From positions 57,113 to 121,112 of the forward strand of contig NZ_JOHO01000017.1 in NCBI RefSeq assembly GCF_000719705.1: a DNA stretch of 64,000 bases. The letters run 5' to 3'. The stretch comes from Streptomyces sp. NRRL S-350. Lineage in GTDB: Bacteria > Actinomycetota > Actinomycetes > Streptomycetales > Streptomycetaceae. Made by a program: the position numbers and the translations under genes. The notes under the pieces were generated by a model that saw only the letters and a program-made list of their open reading frames with translations, ran no database searches and was not told the DNA's origin. Shown here one piece after another: positions 53,798 through 63,458 of this stretch (its first letter is position 1; each line of letters begins with the position of its first letter).

Positions 53798-54448
53798 ATG
53801 GGCGTGCGGGAGCTGGCGGAGATCCTGGCGGACGCGGCGGGCGGCGTGTTCCCGCCACCGGACGGATCCGTCACGGTGGTGCCGCAGCCCTCACCGCGCG
53901 ACACCGGGGTGGTGTCCTTCGCCGCGCACGCGGTCGTCTTCACCGACGAGGACCCTGCCTGGGTGCACGCGACGCTCGCCGCCGACCCCGGCGACCCGCT
54001 GTCCGCGCCGCTCTGCCCGCCCTTCCTGACCGCCTTCGCCCGACGCGCCGGGCGGGCGGTCAACAACATCGACCTGCTGTCGGTCGCCGACCGCCTCCCG
54101 GGCGAGCCGCCGCTGCCGCTGGTGGAGGTCGAGGACCGCGGACACCCCCGGGTCGTACGGGCACTGCACCACCGCGAGGACGTCCGGGTCTTCACCGCGG
54201 GCGGCGGGGTGCTGATCCTCGGGCGCGGCGTGGCCGGCCGCTGGGAGTGCGCCGTCGAAGTCGATCCGCGCTCCCGGGGTCGTGGCCTCGGCCGCGCCCT
54301 CGCCACCGCGGCCCGCCACCTCCTGCCGGAGGGCGCCGTCGTCTGGGCGCAGCAGGCCCCCGGCAACGCCCCCAGCGTCCGCGCCTTCCAGGCCGCGGGC
54401 TACCGCCCGGTCGGTGCCGAGGCCCTCCTGGTGCCGGGCCGGCCGTAG
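53798..54448 (+). CDS. GNAT family N-acetyltransferase
   Basis: A 216-residue protein with a GNAT domain in the C-terminal half: CAVEVDPRSRGRGLGRALAT (acetyl-CoA pyrophosphate loop R-G-x-G-L-G), then NAPSVRAFQAAGYRPVGAEAL. The N-terminal 110 residues are less conserved and may bind the substrate. Similar genes are frequent in streptomycetes without known substrate. ATG 53798 with GGGGGG six bases upstream. Confidence 0.8.
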   Translation: MGVRELAEILADAAGGVFPPPDGSVTVVPQPSPRDTGVVSFAAHAVVFTDEDPAWVHATLAADPGDPLSAPLCPPFLTAFARRAGRAVNNIDLLSVADRLPGEPPLPLVEVEDRGHPRVVRALHHREDVRVFTAGGGVLILGRGVAGRWECAVEVDPRSRGRGLGRALATAARHLLPEGAVVWAQQAPGNAPSVRAFQAAGYRPVGAEALLVPGRP

Positions 54449-54718
54449 GGCTCCCGGCCTCCGCGCCGCATGGCCGGGCCGGCCGGGGTCGCGACGCACG
54501 GAGCGGCCCCGGGAGGAACCAGGGAGCGGCCCGCGATGTACTCGGACGCCCGGCCCCGCTCCACGACCGGGACGAGCCCGGCCGACCGGTCCGCCGCCGT
54601 GCCATCGATGAACATCGGGCCGGGACGGCCCGCCGGACGGACCGAGCAGCCACGCGAGGCCCCGGAGCGGATCAGCCGTGCCGCCGTCCCGCAGAGGGGA
54701 ACGCCAGCCGGCGAGTGG
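54449..54718. other. 270-bp gap between GNAT and bioF ends
   Basis: I see no gene, hairpin or repeat of note here. A weak open frame exists on the plus strand but has the composition of non-coding GC-rich DNA. Confidence 0.5.
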
Positions 54719-55918
54719 TCATTCGCCCCGTGCGCGCGCCGGGGCCAGCTCCGCGATGAGGCGGACGGCGTCGACGATCTGGCCGTCCGTCAGGTCGGCC
54801 CGGGCCGTCAGGCGCAGGCGGGAGATGCCGTCGGGGACGGACGGCGGCCGGAAGCAGCCGACGGCGAGGCCGGCGCGGCGGCAGTCGGCGGCCCAGGCGA
54901 CGGCGGCTTCCGGGCCCGGGGCGCGGACGGAGACCACCGCGGCCTCCGGTTCGCAGGCGTGCAGGCCGGCCGCGGTGAGCCGGCGGGCGAGCGTGCGGGC
55001 GACCTCGCGGGCGCGTTCGGCGCGGGCGGGTTCGGCGCGCAGGAGGCGCAGGGCGGCGAGGGCGGCGCCGGCGGCGGCCGGGGCGAGGCCGGTGTCGAAG
55101 ATGAAGGTGCGGGCCGTCTCGGTGAGGTGGCGGATCACCCGGCGCGGGCCGAGGACGGCGCCGCCCTGGGCGCCGAGCGACTTGGAGAGGGTGGCGGTGG
55201 CGACGGTGTCGGGCCGCCCGGCGAGGCCGGCCGCCGCGAGGGCGCCGGTGCCGCCCGGGCCGAGGACGCCCAGCCCGTGCGCGTCGTCGACCAGCAGGGC
55301 GGCGCCGTGCGCGCGGGCGGCGGCGGAGAGTCCGGCCAGCGGGGCGGCGTCGCCGTCCACCGAGAACACCGAGTCGGTGACCACCAGCGCCCGCCGCTGC
55401 GCCCGCCCGGCGAGCACCGCGGCCACCGCCGCCGGGTCGCTGTGCGGGGCGCGGTGGATGTCCGCGCGGGAGAGCCGGCAGCCGTCGATCAGCGAGGCGT
55501 GGTTGTAGGCGTCGGACACGATCAGGGTGTCCGGGTCGGTGAGCGCGGTGAGCGCGGCCAGGTTCGCCGTGTACCCGGAGGAGAACACCAGCGCCGCCTC
55601 GGCGCCGCAGAACTCGGCGAGCTCGTCCTCCAGTTCGGTGTGCAGCGCCGTCGTACCGGTCACCAGCCGCGAGCCCGTCGATCCGCCGCCCCACCGCAGC
55701 GCGGCCTCCGCCGCCGCCCGCGTCACTTCCGGGTGCCGGGTGAGCCCCAGGTAGTCGTTCCCGGCGAGGTCCAGCACCGGGTCGTCGGCCGTCCGGCTGC
55801 GCAGGGTCCGGGTCAGTCCGGCGTCGGCCCGCAGTGCGGCGGCCTCGTCGAGCCAGTCGAAGACGTGCGCGGGCGCGAGTTCGTCGGTGTGCGGTTCGGA
55901 CGCGAGGGGCTGGCTCAT
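54719..55918 (-). CDS. bioF: 8-amino-7-oxononanoate synthase
   Basis: A 399-residue PLP enzyme that condenses pimeloyl-ACP (or CoA) with alanine in biotin synthesis. Motifs: DLAGNDYLGLTRHPEV, STGSRLVTGTTALHTELE, VFSSGYTANLAALTAL, LLVDDAHGLGVLGPGG and PLP Lys 246 in ATLSKSLGAQGGA. The bioBAD genes 4 kb away and this gene share a 16-bp upstream motif. ATG 55918 is preferred; the promoter TTGATC-18 bp-CAGAGT ends seven bases before it, so the transcript is leaderless. Transcribed away from the helicase gene. Confidence 0.9.
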   Translation of the reverse strand: MSQPLASEPHTDELAPAHVFDWLDEAAALRADAGLTRTLRSRTADDPVLDLAGNDYLGLTRHPEVTRAAAEAALRWGGGSTGSRLVTGTTALHTELEDELAEFCGAEAALVFSSGYTANLAALTALTDPDTLIVSDAYNHASLIDGCRLSRADIHRAPHSDPAAVAAVLAGRAQRRALVVTDSVFSVDGDAAPLAGLSAAARAHGAALLVDDAHGLGVLGPGGTGALAAAGLAGRPDTVATATLSKSLGAQGGAVLGPRRVIRHLTETARTFIFDTGLAPAAAGAALAALRLLRAEPARAERAREVARTLARRLTAAGLHACEPEAAVVSVRAPGPEAAVAWAADCRRAGLAVGCFRPPSVPDGISRLRLTARADLTDGQIVDAVRLIAELAPARARGE

Positions 55919-55925
55919 GCCCGGC

Positions 55926-55955
55926 ACTCTGGCACGCCGCCCGAAGCGGGATCAA
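55926..55955 (-). promoter_or_regulatory. bioF promoter
   Basis: Minus strand: -35 TTGATC (55950-55955), 18-bp spacer, -10 CAGAGT (55926-55931). Transcription would start at or next to the bioF ATG. The operator-like palindrome at 55955-55972 touches the -35. Confidence 0.6.
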
Positions 55956-55972
55956 TGTGCCGCTCGGCACAT
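55955..55972. promoter_or_regulatory. Palindrome upstream of bioF, candidate biotin-pathway operator
   Basis: ATGTGCCG-CT-CGGCACAT, perfect 8-bp arms, directly upstream of the bioF -35. It shares 13 of 16 core positions with a site before bioB (59855-59870). A regulator of biotin genes is the natural candidate; none is encoded in the window. Confidence 0.6.
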
Positions 55973-56071
55973 GATCAGCGCACCCGGCGGCCCGGCCGGC
56001 CCGAGCAGGCCGTGCCGTCCCGTCGGCCCCGGGCTTTGCCGGGGGTGGCGGCGAGCAGGCAAGATAGCCGG

Positions 56072-58582
56072 GTGACCCTCCTTGAGCTGATGCCGAAGCC
56101 CGCCACTCCCGATGCGCTGTACGAGACGTTCGCAGCCTGGTCGGAGGAGCGGGGGATCACGCTGTACCCGGCGCAGGAGGAGGCGCTGATCGAGCTGGTG
56201 TCGGGGAACAACGTGATCCTGGCGACGCCGACCGGCTCGGGGAAGAGCCTGGTGGCGGCGGGGGCGCACTTCGCGGCGCTGGCGGACGGGCAGCGCACGT
56301 TCTACACCGCCCCGATCAAGGCGCTGGTGTCGGAGAAGTTCTTCGACCTGGTGAAGATGTTCGGCACCGAGCAGGTCGGCATGATGACCGGCGACGCGAG
56401 CGTGAACCCGACCGCGCCGATCATCTGCTGCACCGCCGAGGTGCTGGCCCAGATCGCGCTGCGCGACGGCGCCCGGGCGGACATCGGCCAGGTGGTCATG
56501 GACGAGTTCCACTTCTACGCGGAGCCGGACCGCGGCTGGGCCTGGCAGATCCCGCTGCTGGAGCTGCCGCAGGTGCAGTTCCTGCTGATGTCCGCGACGC
56601 TCGGCGACGTGCGCCGCTTCGAGGAGGACCTGACCCGCCGGACGGGCCGTCCGACCACGGTGGTCCGCAACGCGACCCGCCCGGTGCCGCTGTTCTACGA
56701 GTACCGCCGCACCACGATGCACGACACCCTGGAGGAGCTGCTGCAGACCGGTCAGGCCCCGGTCTACGTCGTGCACTTCACCCAGAAGGAGGCGGTGGAG
56801 CGGGCGCAGTCGCTGATGAGCATCAACATGTGCTCGAAGGCGGAGAAGGAGGCCATCGCCGACCTGATCGGCAACTTCCGCTTCACCACCAAGTTCGGCC
56901 GCAACCTGTCCCGTTACGTGCGCCACGGCATCGGCGTGCACCACGCGGGCATGCTGCCGAAGTACCGCCGGCTGGTCGAACGCCTCGCCCAGGCGGGCCT
57001 GTTGAAGGTGATCTGCGGGACGGACACGCTCGGCGTCGGTGTCAATGTGCCGATCCGCACGGTGCTGTTCACGGCGCTGTCCAAGTACGACGGCAACCGG
57101 GTGCGGATCCTGCGTGCCCGGGAGTTCCACCAGATCGCCGGCCGGGCCGGGCGGGCCGGCTTCGACACCGTGGGCCAGGTGGTGGCCCAGGCGCCGGAGC
57201 ACGTGATCGAGAACGACAAGGCGGTCGCGAAGGCCGGGGACGACCCCAAGAAGAAGCGCAAGGTGGTGCGCAAGAAGGCACCCGAGGGCTTCGTCGGCTG
57301 GACCGAGGAGACCTTCGAGAAGCTGATCGCCGCCGACCCGGAGCCGCTGGTCTCCCGGTTCAAGGTGAGCCACGCGATGCTGCTGTCGGTGATCAGCCGC
57401 CCGGGCAACGCCTTCGAGGCGATGCGCAAGCTGCTGACCGACAACCACGAGGACAGGGCCGCGCAGCGCCGCCACATCCGCACCGCGATCGCCATCTACC
57501 GTTCGCTGCTGGAGGGCGGCGTCGTGGAGCGGCTGCCGGAGCCCGACAGCGAGGGCCGGATCGTCCGGCTCACGCTGGACCTCCAGGAGAACTTCGCGCT
57601 CAACCAGCCGCTGTCCACCTTCGCGCTGGCCGCCTTCGAACTCCTCGACCCGACCTCGCCCTCGTACGCGATGGACGTGATCTCCATCGTCGAGGCGACC
57701 CTCGACGACCCGCGCCAGATCCTCGCCGCGCAGCAGAACAAGGCACGCGGCGAGGCCATCGGCGAGATGAAGCGGGACGGCATCGAGTACGAGGAGCGGA
57801 TGGAGCGGCTCCAGGAGATCACCTACCCGAAGCCGCTGGAGGAACTGCTCACCCACGCCTACGAGGTGTACCAGCGGGCCCACCCGTGGATCGGCGACCA
57901 CCGGCTGCAGCCGAAGTCGGTGGTCCGCGACCTGTACGAGCGGGCGATGACCTTCTCGGACTACGTCGGCTTCTACGAGCTGGCGCGCACCGAGGGCATC
58001 GTGCTGCGCTACCTGGCCGGCGCGTTCAAGGCGCTGGAGCAGACGGTCCCCGAGGACATCAAGACCGACGACCTGAAGGACGTCATCGCCTGGCTCGGCG
58101 AACTGGTCCGCCAGGTCGACTCCAGCCTCCTGGACGAGTGGGAGCAGCTGGCCAACCCGACCGGGCCCGCCACCCCGGAGGTCACGCTGGACGACCGGCC
58201 GGCGCCGGTCACCGCGAACGCGCGCGCCTTCCGGGTGCTGGTGCGCAACGAGCTGTTCCGCCGCGTCGAGCTCTGCGCGCTGGAGCACTACGAGGAGCTC
58301 GGCGCGCTGGACGGCGAGTACGGCTGGGACGCGGACCGCTGGGCGGACGCCATGGACGGGTACTGGGAGGAGTACGACGACCTCGGCACCGGTCCGAACG
58401 CGCGCGGCCCGAAGATGCTGATCATCGAGGAGGAGGACTCCGCCTGGCGGGTCCGGCAGATCTTCGACGACCCGGAGGGCGACCACGACTGGGGCATCAG
58501 CGCCGAGGTGGACCTGTACGGCTCGGACGAGGAGGGCCGGGCGGTGCTGCGGGTCACCGCGGTGGACCGGCTGGGCGGCTGA
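56072..58582 (+). CDS. DUF3516 superfamily 2 helicase (Ski2-like DEAD/DEAH-box)
   Basis: An 836-residue helicase: Walker A ATPTGSGKSLVAAG (residues about 45-58), DEFH box in VVMDEFHFYAEPDRGWAWQ, SAT motif MSATLGDVR, and motif VI region HQIAGRAGRAGFD. C-terminal half is the actinobacterial DUF3516 region (FEKLIAADPEPLVSRFKVSH and onward), including a basic KKKRKVVRKK stretch near 395. Ski2-like helicases act on RNA or DNA; this family's role is not established. GTG 56072 is six bases after a -10-like CAAGAT, so leaderless. It separates bioF from bioBAD. Probably a core gene rather than part of biotin synthesis. Confidence 0.85.
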   Translation: MTLLELMPKPATPDALYETFAAWSEERGITLYPAQEEALIELVSGNNVILATPTGSGKSLVAAGAHFAALADGQRTFYTAPIKALVSEKFFDLVKMFGTEQVGMMTGDASVNPTAPIICCTAEVLAQIALRDGARADIGQVVMDEFHFYAEPDRGWAWQIPLLELPQVQFLLMSATLGDVRRFEEDLTRRTGRPTTVVRNATRPVPLFYEYRRTTMHDTLEELLQTGQAPVYVVHFTQKEAVERAQSLMSINMCSKAEKEAIADLIGNFRFTTKFGRNLSRYVRHGIGVHHAGMLPKYRRLVERLAQAGLLKVICGTDTLGVGVNVPIRTVLFTALSKYDGNRVRILRAREFHQIAGRAGRAGFDTVGQVVAQAPEHVIENDKAVAKAGDDPKKKRKVVRKKAPEGFVGWTEETFEKLIAADPEPLVSRFKVSHAMLLSVISRPGNAFEAMRKLLTDNHEDRAAQRRHIRTAIAIYRSLLEGGVVERLPEPDSEGRIVRLTLDLQENFALNQPLSTFALAAFELLDPTSPSYAMDVISIVEATLDDPRQILAAQQNKARGEAIGEMKRDGIEYEERMERLQEITYPKPLEELLTHAYEVYQRAHPWIGDHRLQPKSVVRDLYERAMTFSDYVGFYELARTEGIVLRYLAGAFKALEQTVPEDIKTDDLKDVIAWLGELVRQVDSSLLDEWEQLANPTGPATPEVTLDDRPAPVTANARAFRVLVRNELFRRVELCALEHYEELGALDGEYGWDADRWADAMDGYWEEYDDLGTGPNARGPKMLIIEEEDSAWRVRQIFDDPEGDHDWGISAEVDLYGSDEEGRAVLRVTAVDRLGG

Positions 58583-58674
58583 CCGGCCCGTCCCGCGCGA
58601 GCTGACGGTCCGTCGACCGCGCGAGGGGGCCCGGGCCCGGGACCACCCGGGCTACCGGGCCCCTCCGGTGTCCG

Positions 58675-59529
58675 TCACATCCACACGAAGGGCGAGCCCG
58701 CCGCGTAGGAGAGCGCGCGGGTGGCCTCGTCCAGCATCTGCTCGGTGGGCGCCGAGCCGGCCGGCGTCGGGTTCTGGGCGGCCGGTGCGCCGGGGCCGCC
58801 CGCGGTGGCGCCCGCCGGACGGCCGTCGGCCGTCCGGGAGCTGGTGACCGTCACGTAGTGCCCGACGGCCTCGACCCGCGGGTCACCGCCCTGCTTGGCA
58901 GCGCCGGCGGGCAGGGCGGGGGCCGTGGTGGCGTCCGCGAGGATGAAGGCGACCGCGCCGGGCTTGGCCCGCAGGGCGTCGGCGGCCTTGGCGGCGGACG
59001 CCTGGTCGGGGAAGCGCAGCATGGTGACGCTGCTGATCACGGGGCGGTCCTGGCCGGTGAAGCTGACGGCCAGGTAGGCCTGGCAGCCGGTGTCCTTCAG
59101 CGGGTCCTGGGCGCGGTCCTGCAGCACCTCGGCGCAGTTGTCGCCCTGCCGGACGCCGTTGCGCCGCGCCCTGTACCCGGCGGCCTCGACGGGCCGCTGG
59201 GCGGGGAAGAAGTTGTCGACGTTGAGGCCTTCGGGGTCGGTGCGCGGCGGCGGGGCGCCCACGACCGGCGGCGTCTTGGCCGTGTCGTTGCGGGACGGGC
59301 CGAGTCCGGGTATGTAGTCGCCGGGCGTCGGGCGGGTGATGATCCATCCACCGGCCGCGACCACACCGACCATGACGATCCATCCGGCCGCACGGCGGGC
59401 CGTCAGCCGTCGGCCCCGCCTGCGGCCGGTGCCCGCCGCACCGATGTCGGCGCCCCCTCCGGTCCGCTGCCCTGCCTGGCCTTCCTGGCCCTCTCCCGGA
59501 GTCGGGGTGCGCTCCCCCTGCGTGGTCAT
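58675..59529 (-). CDS. Membrane-anchored extracytoplasmic protein of unknown function
   Basis: A 284-residue protein with a cytosolic Gly/Gln/Arg-rich N-terminus of about 45 residues, one transmembrane segment (AGWIVMVGVVAAGGWIITR) and an extracytoplasmic domain of about 200 residues with two Cys (GDNCAEVLQDRAQDP and DTGCQAYLAVSF) that may form a disulfide. I do not recognise the family; the central domain resembles actinobacterial exported proteins of unknown role. TAGAAT (59537-59542) ends seven bases before ATG 59529, suggesting a leaderless promoter. Convergent with the helicase gene. Confidence 0.75.
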   Translation of the reverse strand: MTTQGERTPTPGEGQEGQAGQRTGGGADIGAAGTGRRRGRRLTARRAAGWIVMVGVVAAGGWIITRPTPGDYIPGLGPSRNDTAKTPPVVGAPPPRTDPEGLNVDNFFPAQRPVEAAGYRARRNGVRQGDNCAEVLQDRAQDPLKDTGCQAYLAVSFTGQDRPVISSVTMLRFPDQASAAKAADALRAKPGAVAFILADATTAPALPAGAAKQGGDPRVEAVGHYVTVTSSRTADGRPAGATAGGPGAPAAQNPTPAGSAPTEQMLDEATRALSYAAGSPFVWM

Positions 59530-59937
59530 GGCGCAGATTCTAAGCACCCTGGGGGTGGCCTGGATCACGGGGTCGGGGGGTTGTGGATCACTGCCCGTCC
59601 GGGGCGTCGGCGCCGGTCCGTCGCCGTCCGGCCGCGGTCCGCGCGCGGCCCGGGCGCGTGTCACCGCCGGGCCCGGCCACGCGTCACGGCAGGGCCCACG
59701 GCAGTGCCTGGCCGCACGTCACGGCAGTGCCCGGCCCCGCGTCCGCGCGAGGCGTCCGCCGCCGCCGCGCCGAACCGCCGACTACCCGCCGGTAACCGGC
59801 GGCCCGGTCCGCCGTCAAGCGCGTGACCAGCAGCGGAGCCGTGACCTTCGACACTGTGGCAATCGGCACATCCTCACACGCATCTTCTGGCGGGTTTGCT
59901 CTGGCGCCGCTCGATCACCAGCAGGCAGGATCGCCCC
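59530..59937. other. Intergenic region upstream of bioB with repeats and motif
   Basis: 408 bp without a convincing gene. It holds a direct repeat CGTCACGGCAGGGCCC (59682) and CGTCACGGCAGTGCCC (59717) with a 35-bp period, and the candidate bio operator at 59855-59870, 68 bp before the bioB start. Confidence 0.55.
59855..59870. promoter_or_regulatory. Candidate biotin operator upstream of bioB
   Basis: TGTGGCAATCGGCACA matches the perfect palindrome upstream of bioF (TGTGCCGCTCGGCACA) at 13 of 16 positions. The symmetry is weaker here (outer arms TGTG/CACA kept). Distance to the bioB start is 68 bp. Confidence 0.5.
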
Positions 59938-61182
59938 ATGGATCTGCTCGATACCCTCACCGCCAAGGGCCTGCGCGGCGAAGTCCCGACCCGCGAGGAG
60001 GCCCTGGCCGTCCTCGCCACCACCGACGACGAGCTGCTCGACGTGGTCGCCGCGGCCGGCAGGGTGCGCCGCCGCTGGTTCGGTCGCCGGGTCAAGCTCA
60101 ACTACCTGGTGAACCTGAAGAGCGGGCTCTGCCCGGAGGACTGCTCGTACTGCTCGCAGCGGCTCGGGTCCAAGGCCGAGATCCTCAAGTACACCTGGCT
60201 CAAGCCGGACCAGGCCGCCGACGCGGCCCGCGCCGGGGTGGCCGGCGGCGCCAAGCGGGTCTGCCTGGTGGCCAGCGGCCGCGGCCCGACGGACCGCGAC
60301 ATCGACCGGGTCACCGACACCATGGCCGCCATCAAGGAGGCCGACCCCGCGGTCGAGATCTGCGTCTGCCTCGGCCTGCTCTCCGACAACCAGGCGGAGC
60401 GGCTCAAGGCGGCCGGGGCCGACGCCTACAACCACAACCTCAACACCTCCGAGGGCACCTACGGCGACATCACCACCACCCACACCTACGCCGACCGGGT
60501 GGACACCGTGCGGAAGGCGCACGGCGCGGGACTGTCCGCCTGCTCCGGCCTGATCGCGGGCATGGGCGAGAGCGACGAGGACCTGGTCGACGTGGTGTTC
60601 GCCCTGCGCGAGCTCGGCTCGGACTCCGTCCCGGTCAACTTCCTGATCCCGTTCGAGGGCACCCCGCTCGCCAAGGAGTGGAACCTCACCCCGCAGCGCT
60701 GCCTGCGCATCCTCGCGATGGTCCGCTTCGTCAACCCGGACACCGAGGTGCGGATCGCCGGCGGACGCGAGGTGCACCTGCGCTCGATGCAGCCGCTCGG
60801 CCTGCACATCGCCAACTCGATCTTCCTCGGCGACTACCTGACCAGCGAGGGCCAGGCCGGGCAGGCCGACCTCGACATGATCAAGGACGCCGGCTTCGAG
60901 GTCGAGGGCGCCGGCGAGGCCACCCTGCCGCGTCACCGCGCGGACGTCGCCGAGGCCGCCGAGGCTGCTGCGGCCGCCGGTGGCTGCGGCACCGCGGCCT
61001 CCGCCTGCGGCAGCGGCGGCGGCTGCGGCCCGTGCGGCGGGCACTCCCACGCACCGGCCGGCCAGTCCTCGGCGGAGGGCGCCACGGCCGAGGAGGGCGC
61101 CGACGGGAACGACGAGCTGCGCAGCGACCTCGTCAAGGTGCGCCGCCGCGGCGCCGGTACCGAACTCGCGCCCAACGCCTGA
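59938..61182 (+). CDS. bioB: Biotin synthase
   Basis: A 414-residue radical SAM enzyme that inserts sulfur into dethiobiotin. The radical SAM cluster ligands Cys 65, 69 and 72 ([13 protein letters not shown]), [13 protein letters not shown] and [16 protein letters not shown] motifs are present. The fold ends near residue 325; an extra tail of about 85 residues contains a Cys/Gly/His stretch (residues about 348-370, with several Cys and GGHSHAP) and a conserved-looking end ([18 protein letters not shown]). Such tails are seen in streptomycete BioB; a metal or cluster supply role is possible. ATG 59938; AGG 10 bases upstream. Confidence 0.93.
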   Translation: MDLLDTLTAKGLRGEVPTREEALAVLATTDDELLDVVAAAGRVRRRWFGRRVKLNYLVNLKSGLCPEDCSYCSQRLGSKAEILKYTWLKPDQAADAARAGVAGGAKRVCLVASGRGPTDRDIDRVTDTMAAIKEADPAVEICVCLGLLSDNQAERLKAAGADAYNHNLNTSEGTYGDITTTHTYADRVDTVRKAHGAGLSACSGLIAGMGESDEDLVDVVFALRELGSDSVPVNFLIPFEGTPLAKEWNLTPQRCLRILAMVRFVNPDTEVRIAGGREVHLRSMQPLGLHIANSIFLGDYLTSEGQAGQADLDMIKDAGFEVEGAGEATLPRHRADVAEAAEAAAAAGGCGTAASACGSGGGCGPCGGHSHAPAGQSSAEGATAEEGADGNDELRSDLVKVRRRGAGTELAPNA

Positions 61183-61334
61183 CACTTCGGACCGCGTTCG
61201 GATCACACGTCGGATCCCGGTCGAATCCGTTCGGATCCGACGCGGGTCCGGCGCGGGTCCGGCGCGGATCCCGTTCGGACCCGGCTCGATCACGTGTCGG
61301 ATCCCGTTTCGGTTCACGTCGGAGAGATCTCACC
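61183..61334. repeat. Cluster of CGGATCC-type repeats upstream of bioA
   Basis: The 152-bp gap contains about eight variants of TTCGGATCC/GTCGGATCCCG in both orientations. No promoter or terminator is clear. It may be a degenerate repeat or a leader with alternative base pairing. Confidence 0.55.
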
Positions 61335-62639
61335 ATGCCCCAGCCACCCGCGGACACCCTGCTCGCACTGGACCGCGCCCACGTCTGGCACCCGTACGGG
61401 CCGATGCCCGGCACCGCCACCCCCTACCTGGTCGAGTCCGCCTCGGGGGTGCGGTTGCGCCTGGCCCGGCCCGTCGCGGGCGGGCAGCGGGAGCTGGTCG
61501 ACGGGATGTCGTCCTGGTGGGCGGCGATCCACGGCTACCGGCACCCGGTGCTGGACGAGGCCGTGCGCGAGCAGCTGGGGCGGATGAGCCACGTGATGTT
61601 CGGCGGGCTCACCCACGAGCCGGCCGTCCGGCTGGCGGCGAAGCTGGTCGAGATCACGCCGGAGCCACTGCAACACGTCTTCCTCGCCGACTCGGGCTCG
61701 GTCGCCGTCGAGGTCGCGATGAAGATGTGCCTGCAGTACTGGCAGTCGACGGGACGGCCGCAGAAGCGCCGGCTGCTGACCTGGCGCGGCGGCTACCACG
61801 GTGACACCTTCCACCCGATGTCCGTCTGCGACCCGGAAGGCGGGATGCACCACCTGTGGGGCGGGGTGCTGCCCGGGCAGCTCTTCGCGCCGCAGCCGCC
61901 GGCCGGTTTCGACGCCCCGCTCGACCCCGACTACGCCCGGCAGTTCGAGGAGTTGATGGCGCGTCACGCGGACGAGCTGGCCGCCGTCATCGTCGAGCCG
62001 GTGGTCCAGGGCGCGGGCGGGATGCAGTTCCACTCCCCCGCCTACCTGCGGATGCTGCGCGAACTCTGCGACCGGTACGGGGTGTTGCTGGTCTTCGACG
62101 AGATCGCCACCGGATTCGGCCGCAGTGGCGCGCTGTTCGCCGCCGACCACGCGGGCGTCTCGCCGGACGTGATGTGCCTCGGCAAGGCATTGACCGGCGG
62201 CTACCTCACCCTGGCCGCCGCGCTGTGCACCGGCGAGGTCGCCGAGGGGATCAGCCGCGGCGAGATGCCGGTGCTCGCCCACGGGCCGACGTTCATGGGC
62301 AACCCGCTGGCCTGCGCGGTCGCGGGCGCCTCGCTGGACCTGCTGCTCGGGCAGGACTGGGCGGTGCAGGTCAAGCGCATCGAGACCGGCCTCGCCGCAG
62401 GCCTCGCGGAGGCGGCCGGACTGCCGGGCGTACGGGACGTACGCGTTCGCGGCGCCATCGGCGTCGTGCAGTTGGACCGTCCCGTGGACGTGCCCGCGGC
62501 CACCGAGGCGGCCGCCCGCGAGGGCGTCTGGCTACGGCCCTTCCGGGACCTGATCTACACGATGCCCCCCTACGTGACGGAGGACGAGGACGTGGCACGG
62601 ATCGCTGCCGCCGTGACCGCCGCGGCGGTGGCGGGATGA
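61335..62639 (+). CDS. bioA: Adenosylmethionine-8-amino-7-oxononanoate aminotransferase
   Basis: A 434-residue class III aminotransferase making 7,8-diaminononanoate using SAM as amino donor. Motifs: HVWHPYGPM at the start (typical BioA), [63 protein letters not shown] and PLP Lys 284 ([15 protein letters not shown]). ATG 61335 with GGAG upstream. Stop overlaps the bioD start as ATGA. Confidence 0.94.
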   Translation: MPQPPADTLLALDRAHVWHPYGPMPGTATPYLVESASGVRLRLARPVAGGQRELVDGMSSWWAAIHGYRHPVLDEAVREQLGRMSHVMFGGLTHEPAVRLAAKLVEITPEPLQHVFLADSGSVAVEVAMKMCLQYWQSTGRPQKRRLLTWRGGYHGDTFHPMSVCDPEGGMHHLWGGVLPGQLFAPQPPAGFDAPLDPDYARQFEELMARHADELAAVIVEPVVQGAGGMQFHSPAYLRMLRELCDRYGVLLVFDEIATGFGRSGALFAADHAGVSPDVMCLGKALTGGYLTLAAALCTGEVAEGISRGEMPVLAHGPTFMGNPLACAVAGASLDLLLGQDWAVQVKRIETGLAAGLAEAAGLPGVRDVRVRGAIGVVQLDRPVDVPAATEAAAREGVWLRPFRDLIYTMPPYVTEDEDVARIAAAVTAAAVAG

Positions 62640-63370
62640 CCGCGCGCATCCTGTTCGTGACCGGGACCAACACCGACGTCGGCAAGACGGTCGCCACGGC
62701 GGCCCTCGCCTCGGCGGCACTGCGGGCGGGTCGCCAGGTCGCCGTGCTCAAGCCCGGCCAGACGGGTGTCGCCCCCGACGAGCCCGGGGACACGTCCGAA
62801 GTCCGGCGCCTCGCCGGTGAACTGACCTACCGCGAGCTGGTCCGGTACCCCGAGCCGCTGGCCCCCGACACCGCCGCCCGCCGGTCCGGACTGCCGTACC
62901 TCTCCCCCGCCGAGGTGGTGTCCGAGGTCGCCGACCTCGCCGACACCCACGACCTCGTCCTCGTCGAGGGCGCGGGCGGCCTGCTGGTCCGCTACGACGA
63001 CGAGGGCCGCACCCTCGCCGACCAGGCCCGGGCCGTCCGCGCCGCCGGACTGCCGGCCGAAGTCCTGCTCATCGCGTCGGCCGGTCTCGGCACGCTCAAC
63101 ATCGTCTCCCTCACGGCGGAGGCCCTGGCCGCGCGCGACCTGCCGCTCACCGGCGTCGTGGTCGGCTCCTGGCCCGCCGCCCCCGGCCTCGCCGAACGCT
63201 GCAACCTCGCCGACCTCCCGCGCTCCGCCGGCGCCCCGCTGCTCGGCGCCCTGCCGGAACGGGCGGGCACGGCCGAGGACTTCGCCGCGCTCGCGGTCGC
63301 CTCCCTGGCCCCCGAGCTGGGCGGCAGTTGGGACGCGGAGCACTTCGCGCACGTCCACCGGCCCGCATAG
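62636..63370 (+). CDS. bioD: Dethiobiotin synthetase
   Basis: A 244-residue ATP-dependent enzyme that closes the ureido ring of dethiobiotin. P-loop at the start ([19 protein letters not shown]), conserved KPGQTG, and [15 protein letters not shown]. Translationally coupled to bioA by a four-base overlap. Last gene of the bioB-bioA-bioD run. No bioC, bioH or bioW is visible in the window, so pimelate supply is encoded elsewhere. Confidence 0.93.
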   Translation: MTARILFVTGTNTDVGKTVATAALASAALRAGRQVAVLKPGQTGVAPDEPGDTSEVRRLAGELTYRELVRYPEPLAPDTAARRSGLPYLSPAEVVSEVADLADTHDLVLVEGAGGLLVRYDDEGRTLADQARAVRAAGLPAEVLLIASAGLGTLNIVSLTAEALAARDLPLTGVVVGSWPAAPGLAERCNLADLPRSAGAPLLGALPERAGTAEDFAALAVASLAPELGGSWDAEHFAHVHRPA

Positions 63371-63458
63371 GCCCGATGCGGGCCGGCTTCGCCCGAAGGG
63401 GTGATCCCTGCCCCCGAACCCCGGGCACGAGCGCTACCGGCTCAATACCGTTCCTCCC

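Noticed and set aside
54470..56071. Upstream in-frame extension of the helicase gene by about 530 codons
   Set aside because: The sequence is the shadow of bioF; the helicase motifs start just after GTG 56072, which has a leaderless promoter signal.
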